A stretch of 28,664 bases of DNA from DASSWG01 sp041689995 (GTDB taxonomy: Bacteria > Bacteroidota > Bacteroidia > Flavobacteriales > Flavobacteriaceae), in assembly GCA_041689995.1 (NCBI GenBank), contig JBDNFD010000002.1, positions 1-28,664 of the forward strand, read 5' to 3'. Positions 23,239-28,664 of this stretch are shown here, piece after piece. A model generated the notes under the pieces. That model was not told the origin of the DNA, searched no databases, and saw nothing but the letters and a program-made list of their open reading frames with translations. The position numbers and the translations under genes were made by a program. How positions within the stretch are numbered: the stretch's first letter is position 1; each line of letters begins with the position of its first letter.

Positions 23239-25206
23239 ATGAACAATAAAAAAAACATATCTACCCGATTTTACTTCGTGGCGGTGTGCATGTTCATTTT
23301 TGCCGTGAGCATTGGGTTTCAGTTGTTCAAAATTCAGTTTATAGAAGGAGACAGATTTCGGGAACTGGCTCAAGAACGGGTTTTTAAAAATTTCACAATT
23401 GAAGCGAATAGAGGTAATCTTTACGGAACGAACGGAGCGATTTTAGCGACTTCTGTGCCTCAGTACGATATTCGTTTCGACGCGGTGACGGTTTCGAATG
23501 ATAATTTTGAGAAATATTTGACCCCTTTATCCAATGCGCTTTCCAAAATGTTCGGAAAATCTACTTCCTATTATGAATTACGGCTTCGCGAAGCACGAAA
23601 AAATCAAAATCGATATTTATTCGTAGCTCGTAATTTAGGCTATTCGCAATATATAAAGGTGAAGAATTTTCCGATGTTCAATTTGGGTCCATATCAAGGT
23701 GGATTCATCTCGGAGCAAAGTACCGTGCGCGAACATCCCTTGGGGAAAATAGCAGAACGCACGGTGGGCTATGCGCCGGCCGTCGGACTTGAAGGTGCGT
23801 TTGACAATTATTTGGAAGGCATTAATGGACATCGATTGAAGCAAAAAATTTCCAACGGAATTTGGAAACCTATCAGTGACGAAAATGAAATGGATCCGCA
23901 AGATGGACTGGATGTCGTTACAACAATTGATGTGAACATTCAAGATATTGCTCATCATGCTTTGTTGAACCAACTGCAAAAGTTTGAAGCTGATCATGGA
24001 ACAGTCGTCGTGATGGAAGTAAAAACCGGGGCCATAAAGGCCATTGTTAATTTAGGGAGATCCAAAAAATCTGGAAATTATTTTGAGAAACGGAATTATG
24101 CGGTTTATGAAGCCGCCGAACCTGGATCGACTTTCAAACTAATGGCATTGGTTGCCGCATTGGAAGATAAAGTCGTCGATACTTCTACCGTTATCGACAC
24201 CGAAGATGGAAGCGTGCGTTATTTTGACCGGGTGGTTTGGGATTCTCATCATGGTGGATTTGGAAAAATTTCCGTGGCAAAGGCTTTCGAAGTTTCCTCG
24301 AACACCGCCTTTTCAAAAATTATTTATGAAAATTATAAGGACAACCCGGAAATGTTCATCAACCGGTTGAATAATATGGGTTTGAACAAAAAAATTGGTC
24401 TGGAAATAAATGGCGAAGGCAATCCGCACATTCCTTATCCCAGTGATGCGAATTGGTACGGAACAACCTTGCCGTGGATGTCTTTCGGTTATGGTGTTGA
24501 ATTGACGCCTCTACAAACACTGGTTTTTTACAATGCTATTGCCAATGATGGCGTAAAAATAAAACCTCGGTTTATAAAGGAAGTAAGAAACCGAAATAAA
24601 TTGATTAAATCCTTCGAAGAACCTATTGTTATGGGTTCAGTATGTTCCAAAGAAACCGCATTGATGGCGCAGGAAATGATGAAAAATGTGGTGGATCGCG
24701 GAACTGCAAATGGAATTTATTCCAAAGATTTCTCCATGGCTGGCAAAACAGGAACTTGTCAGGTTGAATATTGGATAGAAGGCGGAAGGTATATTTCTTC
24801 ATTTGTGGGCTATTTTCCTGCTGAAAATCCCAAATATTCTTGTATTGTCATTATTCATAAACCAAATCCTGCCATCGGATTTTATGGTGGAACGGTGGCA
24901 GCACCAGTTTTCAAGAAGATAGTTCAGAAAATTTATTCAGATACCCCAAAAGTAGAAAAATTCAATTCACTCCAGATCGAGGATCCCAAAATTGAAAAGA
25001 GTTTTCAAGCCTATTACGAAATAGCCAAAAAATATGAATCCATTATGCCCGACGTAACTGGGCTTCCAGCGATGGATGCGATTTCTCTCTTGGAAAACAT
25101 GGGTCTGCAAGTAGAAGTGAATGGCATTGGGGTCATAACGGGGCAATCTATTCCGAAGGGAATGAAAATAGATAAAAATCAAAAAATTAATCTGAAAGTC
25201 GGTTGA
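23239..25206 (+). CDS. ftsI: Division-specific peptidoglycan transpeptidase FtsI (PBP3 type) with PASTA domain
   Basis: Crosslinks septal peptidoglycan. The 655-residue protein has one N-terminal membrane helix (about 11-30), a dimerisation region starting near ANRGNLYGTNGAILA, and the transpeptidase domain with SxxK (Ser297-Lys300 in EPGSTFK), SxN (Ser353-Asn355) and KTGT (503-506). A C-terminal PASTA domain covers about 597-655 (MPDVTGLPAMDAISLLENMG). Its start at 23239 follows the heptamer array by 9 bases, so almost all of the upstream mRNA is repeat. It overlaps murE by 4 bases. Confidence 0.95.
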   Translation: MNNKKNISTRFYFVAVCMFIFAVSIGFQLFKIQFIEGDRFRELAQERVFKNFTIEANRGNLYGTNGAILATSVPQYDIRFDAVTVSNDNFEKYLTPLSNALSKMFGKSTSYYELRLREARKNQNRYLFVARNLGYSQYIKVKNFPMFNLGPYQGGFISEQSTVREHPLGKIAERTVGYAPAVGLEGAFDNYLEGINGHRLKQKISNGIWKPISDENEMDPQDGLDVVTTIDVNIQDIAHHALLNQLQKFEADHGTVVVMEVKTGAIKAIVNLGRSKKSGNYFEKRNYAVYEAAEPGSTFKLMALVAALEDKVVDTSTVIDTEDGSVRYFDRVVWDSHHGGFGKISVAKAFEVSSNTAFSKIIYENYKDNPEMFINRLNNMGLNKKIGLEINGEGNPHIPYPSDANWYGTTLPWMSFGYGVELTPLQTLVFYNAIANDGVKIKPRFIKEVRNRNKLIKSFEEPIVMGSVCSKETALMAQEMMKNVVDRGTANGIYSKDFSMAGKTGTCQVEYWIEGGRYISSFVGYFPAENPKYSCIVIIHKPNPAIGFYGGTVAAPVFKKIVQKIYSDTPKVEKFNSLQIEDPKIEKSFQAYYEIAKKYESIMPDVTGLPAMDAISLLENMGLQVEVNGIGVITGQSIPKGMKIDKNQKINLKVG

Positions 25207-26666
25207 TACTATTAAAGGACATATTATATAAGGTGCGCATAAAAGCGGTCGTCGGACAAACCGATTTGGCGGTTAATGGGCTGGATTCTGATTCTCGAAA
25301 AATCAGCTTGAACGATGTGTTCGTGGCGATTAGCGGAACTGTTTCCAATGGTCATGAATATATCAATATAGCTTGTGAACAAGGTGCTTTAGCGATTATA
25401 TGCGAAGTTTTTCCCGAGAAAAAAATTAATGGAATTACCTATGTTTTGGTTGAAGATTCGCGTCAAGCCTTGGCTTTAATGGCTTCAAATTACTTCGGAA
25501 ATCCTTCGGAAAATTTGAAACTTATTGGCGTGACCGGAACCAATGGAAAAACTACCATTGCGTCCTTGTTGTACCAATTATATATCAAAGCGGGACGCAA
25601 AACCGGATTGTTTTCCACTGTAAAAATTTTGGTGAACGAGGAATCCTTCCAAACCCACAACACAACGCCTGATTCGTTGACGATCAACCGCTATTTGAAA
25701 ATGATGATTGACGAAGGTGTTGAATATTGTTTTATGGAAGTGAGTTCTCACGGAATTGCACAGCACCGCACGGATGGTTTGCATTTTTTAGGTGGAATCT
25801 TCACCAATTTATCGCATGATCATCTGGATTATCACGCTTCTTTCCAAGAATATCGAGATGTTAAGAAGAAGTTTTTTGACTCCCTTCCTGCATCGGCTTT
25901 TGCGCTTTCCAATGTGGACGACAAAAATGGTTCGGTGATGTTGCAAAATACCGCTGCGAACAAAAAAACCTATGCGTTGAAGTCTTATGCAGATTACAAA
26001 GTGCAAATCTTGGAAAATGAATTTACCGGATTGCTTTTAAAAATTGATGGCAACGAGGTTTGGTCTAAACTCATCGGTGCTTTCAATGCTTATAATTTGC
26101 TGGCAATTTATGCCGTGGGTGATTTATTGGGGATGGATAAAATAGAAAACCTTCGCTTAATCAGTGAATTGAATCCTGTGGATGGAAGATTTCAGCACTT
26201 TGTGTCGAAAGAAAAAATTACGGTGGTGGTAGACTATGCGCACACGCCCGATGCCCTGAAAAATGTGTTGGAAACCCTGAATGAAATCCGCACCCGTAAC
26301 GAAGATTTAATCACAATAGTGGGTTGTGGCGGCGACCGCGATAGAACCAAAAGACCGAAAATGGGCCAAATCGCTACGGCTTTGAGCACGAAAGTAATTT
26401 TCACCAGTGATAATCCGAGATCGGAGGATCCAGAAAATATTCTTACCGAAATCGTGGCTGGTGTAGAACCTCAGAACGAATATAAATTCATGGTAATTGC
26501 CGATCGAAAGCAAGCTATAAAGGCTGCATGCAATATGGCAAAAGGGAAAGATATTATTTTGATCGCGGGAAAAGGTCATGAAACCTATCAGGAAATAAAT
26601 GGTGTCAAAAACCATTTTGATGATTTTGAAATAGTGAAAGAATTTTTGAACAAACGAAATAAATGA
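25203..26666 (+). CDS. murE: UDP-MurNAc-tripeptide synthetase MurE (meso-DAP adding)
   Basis: Adds the third residue to the peptidoglycan stem peptide in the cytoplasm. The 487-residue protein has GVTGTNGKTTIASL (ATP-binding), EVSSHGIAQHR, NLSHDHLDYH, VDYAHTPDALKNVLETL and DNPRSEDP. The DNPR motif marks meso-diaminopimelate as the amino acid added. The start is TTG at 25203, overlapping the ftsI stop as TTGA, so translation is probably coupled. No nearby ATG gives the family N-terminus. Confidence 0.95.
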   Translation: MILLKDILYKVRIKAVVGQTDLAVNGLDSDSRKISLNDVFVAISGTVSNGHEYINIACEQGALAIICEVFPEKKINGITYVLVEDSRQALALMASNYFGNPSENLKLIGVTGTNGKTTIASLLYQLYIKAGRKTGLFSTVKILVNEESFQTHNTTPDSLTINRYLKMMIDEGVEYCFMEVSSHGIAQHRTDGLHFLGGIFTNLSHDHLDYHASFQEYRDVKKKFFDSLPASAFALSNVDDKNGSVMLQNTAANKKTYALKSYADYKVQILENEFTGLLLKIDGNEVWSKLIGAFNAYNLLAIYAVGDLLGMDKIENLRLISELNPVDGRFQHFVSKEKITVVVDYAHTPDALKNVLETLNEIRTRNEDLITIVGCGGDRDRTKRPKMGQIATALSTKVIFTSDNPRSEDPENILTEIVAGVEPQNEYKFMVIADRKQAIKAACNMAKGKDIILIAGKGHETYQEINGVKNHFDDFEIVKEFLNKRNK

Positions 26667-26761
26667 AATCCCTTAGTTACAAGTTGAAAAACCGTGTGAT
26701 TAAAAAAGGAAAGAGGAATACTAAAGAAATTCAATTAAAAAATGCTGTATTATTTGTTTGA
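26663..26761 (+). CDS. Possible 32-residue basic peptide bridging murE and mraY
   Basis: ATG at 26663 overlaps the murE stop as ATGA and opens a frame of 32 codons (MKSLSYKLKNRVIKKGKR, then NTKEIQLKNAVLFV) that ends 20 bases inside mraY. The peptide is rich in Lys and Arg, with no recognisable domain. It fills the only sizeable gap between murE and mraY and overlaps at both ends, so it could carry ribosomes across the gap. It may also be chance; short open frames are common in A-rich DNA. Confidence 0.25.
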   Translation: MKSLSYKLKNRVIKKGKRNTKEIQLKNAVLFV

Positions 26762-27974
26762 TTTCTTGGAAAAACACTACCAGCTGCCCGGAGCGGAACT
26801 ATTTCGTTTTATCTCATTTCGGGCTGCCATGTCCATTATTTTATCCTTAGCCATTTCCACTATTTTTGGGAAACGAATTATTAAATATTTATTGGCGAAG
26901 CAGGTAGGTGAGAGTGTTCGTGATTTAGGTTTGGAAGGTCAATCGGAAAAAGCCGGAACACCGACCATGGGCGGGATTATAATTATTATTTCCACTTTAA
27001 TTCCGGTGTTTCTCTTTGTGAAACTCGAAAATGTATATGTCATTTTACTGATCGTCACCACGCTATGGATGGGTTCCATCGGATTTATCGATGATTACAT
27101 CAAAACATTCAAAAAGAACAAAGAAGGCTTGCAGGGAAAATTTAAGGTAATCGGCCAAGTAGGCTTGGGGATTATTGTGGGCGCCACTTTATATTTTCAT
27201 CCAGGGGTAACCGTAAAACACGGGCAGACTATTCCTGTAATTGGGCAGGAACAAAATTTGGCCGAAGTAAGTTCGGATTATCAAGATGAAGAAAAAACCT
27301 TGATTACTACCATTCCGTTCGTGAAAAACAATGAATTTGATTATTCTAAATTGGTTTCTTGGATCTCCCCCGGATTTGAAAAATATGCTTGGCTCATTTT
27401 TATTCCGATCGTTATTTTTATTGTGACCGCGGTTTCCAATGGCACCAATTTGACCGATGGTATCGATGGTTTAGCGGCAGGAAGTTCCGCTATTGTCGTG
27501 CTCACACTTGGGGTTTTTGCTTGGGTTTCCGGTAACATCATTTTTTCCGATTATTTGAACGTCATGTACATTCCGCGATCGGGGGAAATGACGGTTTTTA
27601 TTGCAGCATTTGCCGGAGCTTTGGTCGGGTTTTTATGGTACAACACTTTTCCCGCTCAAGTTTTTATGGGCGATACCGGCAGTTTGACAATCGGCGGAAT
27701 TATTGCAGTCCTGGCAATCGCCACCCGAAAGGAATTGTTGATTCCTGTGCTTTGTGGCATTTTTCTGATGGAAAATATTTCCGTGATCATTCAGGTTGGT
27801 TGGTTCAAATATACCAAACGCAAATTTGGCTCAGGCCGGCGCATATTTTTGATGTCGCCCTTGCATCATCACTACCAGAAACTGGGACATCACGAAAGTA
27901 AAATCGTCGTGCGGTTTTGGATTATCGGAATCTTGTTGGCAGTAATTACAATCGTAACCTTAAAAATTAGATAA
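26742..27974 (+). CDS. mraY: Phospho-MurNAc-pentapeptide transferase MraY
   Basis: Transfers phospho-MurNAc-pentapeptide to undecaprenyl phosphate, making lipid I at the inner membrane. The 410-residue protein has many membrane helices and the family motifs GTPTMGGIIII, GFIDDYIKTFKKNKEGL (Asp pair), GTNLTDGIDGLAAG, FMGDTGSLTIGG and LMSPLHHHYQKLGHHE. A hydrophilic insertion (about 155-200) makes it longer than the E. coli protein, as is usual in Bacteroidota. Its stop overlaps the murD start by one base (TAATG). Confidence 0.95.
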   Translation: MLYYLFDFLEKHYQLPGAELFRFISFRAAMSIILSLAISTIFGKRIIKYLLAKQVGESVRDLGLEGQSEKAGTPTMGGIIIIISTLIPVFLFVKLENVYVILLIVTTLWMGSIGFIDDYIKTFKKNKEGLQGKFKVIGQVGLGIIVGATLYFHPGVTVKHGQTIPVIGQEQNLAEVSSDYQDEEKTLITTIPFVKNNEFDYSKLVSWISPGFEKYAWLIFIPIVIFIVTAVSNGTNLTDGIDGLAAGSSAIVVLTLGVFAWVSGNIIFSDYLNVMYIPRSGEMTVFIAAFAGALVGFLWYNTFPAQVFMGDTGSLTIGGIIAVLAIATRKELLIPVLCGIFLMENISVIIQVGWFKYTKRKFGSGRRIFLMSPLHHHYQKLGHHESKIVVRFWIIGILLAVITIVTLKIR

Positions 27975-28664
27975 TGAAGCTGTTGGTGATACTTGGCGGA
28001 GGTGAAAGCGGCATTGGAACGGCTATTCTGGGAAAGCAGAAAGGCTTTGAGGTTTTTGTTTCGGACATTGGAAAAATTAAAAATGAATACAAAAATGTTC
28101 TTGAAAGCCTGCAAATCGATTGGGAAGAAGAAAAACATTCCGAATTGAAAATCCTGAAGGCAGACTTGGTAATGAAAAGTCCGGGAATACCGGAAACTGT
28201 TCCGCTAGTGAAAAAATTGTTAGAGAATGGAATTTCGGTCATTTCAGAAATAGAATTTGCATATCGCTATACAAATGCGCTATTAATAGGAATTACGGGA
28301 AGTAATGGAAAAACGACCGTAACCAGTTGGGTGCAATATATTCTGAAAAATGGCGGACTAAATGTTTGTATGGCGGGAAATATCGGGACCAGTTTTGCAA
28401 AACAAGTCGCGGAAAACAAAGCCGAGGTTTTTGTGCTGGAATTGAGCAGTTTTCAACTAGATGGCATTGTGGATTTCCGACCGCATATTTCTGTATTAAC
28501 CAATATTACACCGGATCATCTGGACCGGTACGATCACAATTTTAAAAATTACATCAATTCAAAGTTCAGGATCGTAAAAAACCAGACTGATGAAGATTAT
28601 TTCATTTACGATGCTGATGATGAGGTTATTATGAATTATTTAGAAAAACATCCAACAAAAACAA
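27974..28664 (+). CDS. murD: UDP-MurNAc-L-alanine:D-glutamate ligase MurD (3' end outside window)
   Basis: Adds D-glutamate to UDP-MurNAc-L-alanine. The visible 230 codons start at the ATG at 27974 (MKLLVILGGGESGIGTAILG). They include VMKSPGIPETVPL, EIEFAYRY, the ATP-binding loop GITGSNGKTTVTSW, GNIGTSF, LELSSFQLDGI and LTNITPDHLDRY, in MurD order. The frame is open to the window edge. Its place after mraY is the normal dcw order. Confidence 0.95.
   Translation, partial: MKLLVILGGGESGIGTAILGKQKGFEVFVSDIGKIKNEYKNVLESLQIDWEEEKHSELKILKADLVMKSPGIPETVPLVKKLLENGISVISEIEFAYRYTNALLIGITGSNGKTTVTSWVQYILKNGGLNVCMAGNIGTSFAKQVAENKAEVFVLELSSFQLDGIVDFRPHISVLTNITPDHLDRYDHNFKNYINSKFRIVKNQTDEDYFIYDADDEVIMNYLEKHPTKT

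Noticed and set aside
22590..23373. Three long minus-strand ORFs (145-224 codons) of repeating YSLLVIG-like peptide
   Set aside because: They are produced by the stop-free complement of the heptamer array, run into ftsL and ftsI antisense, and have no independent gene signal.

Overview
The window is chromosomal DNA from a member of the Bacteroidota, almost certainly family Flavobacteriaceae. The evidence is the gliding genes gldB and gldC, a secreted protein with a type IX secretion (T9SS) C-terminal domain, many -7 boxes of the Bacteroidota type (TAnnTTTG), A+T-rich DNA, few Shine-Dalgarno sequences, and flavobacterial protein families such as a DUF5706/HD fusion and a phosphoesterase-Omp85 fusion.

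Layout. 1-54: the extreme N-terminus of what looks like an IS4-type (DUF4372) transposase, cut by the window edge. 94-2493: a leftward nirK-nirV pair. It encodes a copper nitrite reductase lipoprotein with an azurin domain fused at its C-terminus and an FGE-like partner without FGE's catalytic cysteines, followed by a bidirectional terminator. A TGAT-N4-ATCA Crp/Fnr-type palindrome lies upstream. 2834-6151: a large secreted T9SS cargo protein. 6240-9965: a lipoprotein combining a calcineurin-like phosphoesterase, a kinase-like middle region and an Omp85 barrel. 10023-11204: an HD hydrolase fused to a Pycsar-effector-like (DUF5706) membrane domain. 11196-13566: a GAF-domain gene broken in two reading frames at a run of nine A. 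13685-14809: a TlpA-like thioredoxin lipoprotein.

14820-20836 is housekeeping: holA, a small HsdR-N-type nuclease-fold protein, udk, nadE, gldB-gldC, engB and an alpha/beta hydrolase. 21104 to the right edge is the start of the division and cell wall (dcw) cluster, all on the + strand: mraZ-rsmH-ftsL-ftsI-murE-mraY-murD, with murD running off the window. Its control region carries an inverted pair of DnaA-type boxes, three MraZ-type direct repeats at exact 10-bp spacing and a -7 box.

The most unusual structure is a heptanucleotide repeat system. Between ftsL and ftsI, 42 consecutive 7-mers run from 22936 to 23229 without a single indel. They use only three variants (GAATAAC, CAATAAC, CAGTAAC). 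A related GAATATT/GAATAAT array precedes them and swallows the ftsL stop codon. A smaller CAGTGAT array fills the gldB-gldC gap. Other points for follow-up are the kinase-like segment in the phosphoesterase-Omp85 protein, the HD-Pycsar-effector fusion with no cyclase nearby, the A9 frameshift in the GAF gene and the NirK-azurin fusion. Nothing here is a proven new system; the heptamer arrays and the two multi-domain fusions are the best candidates.
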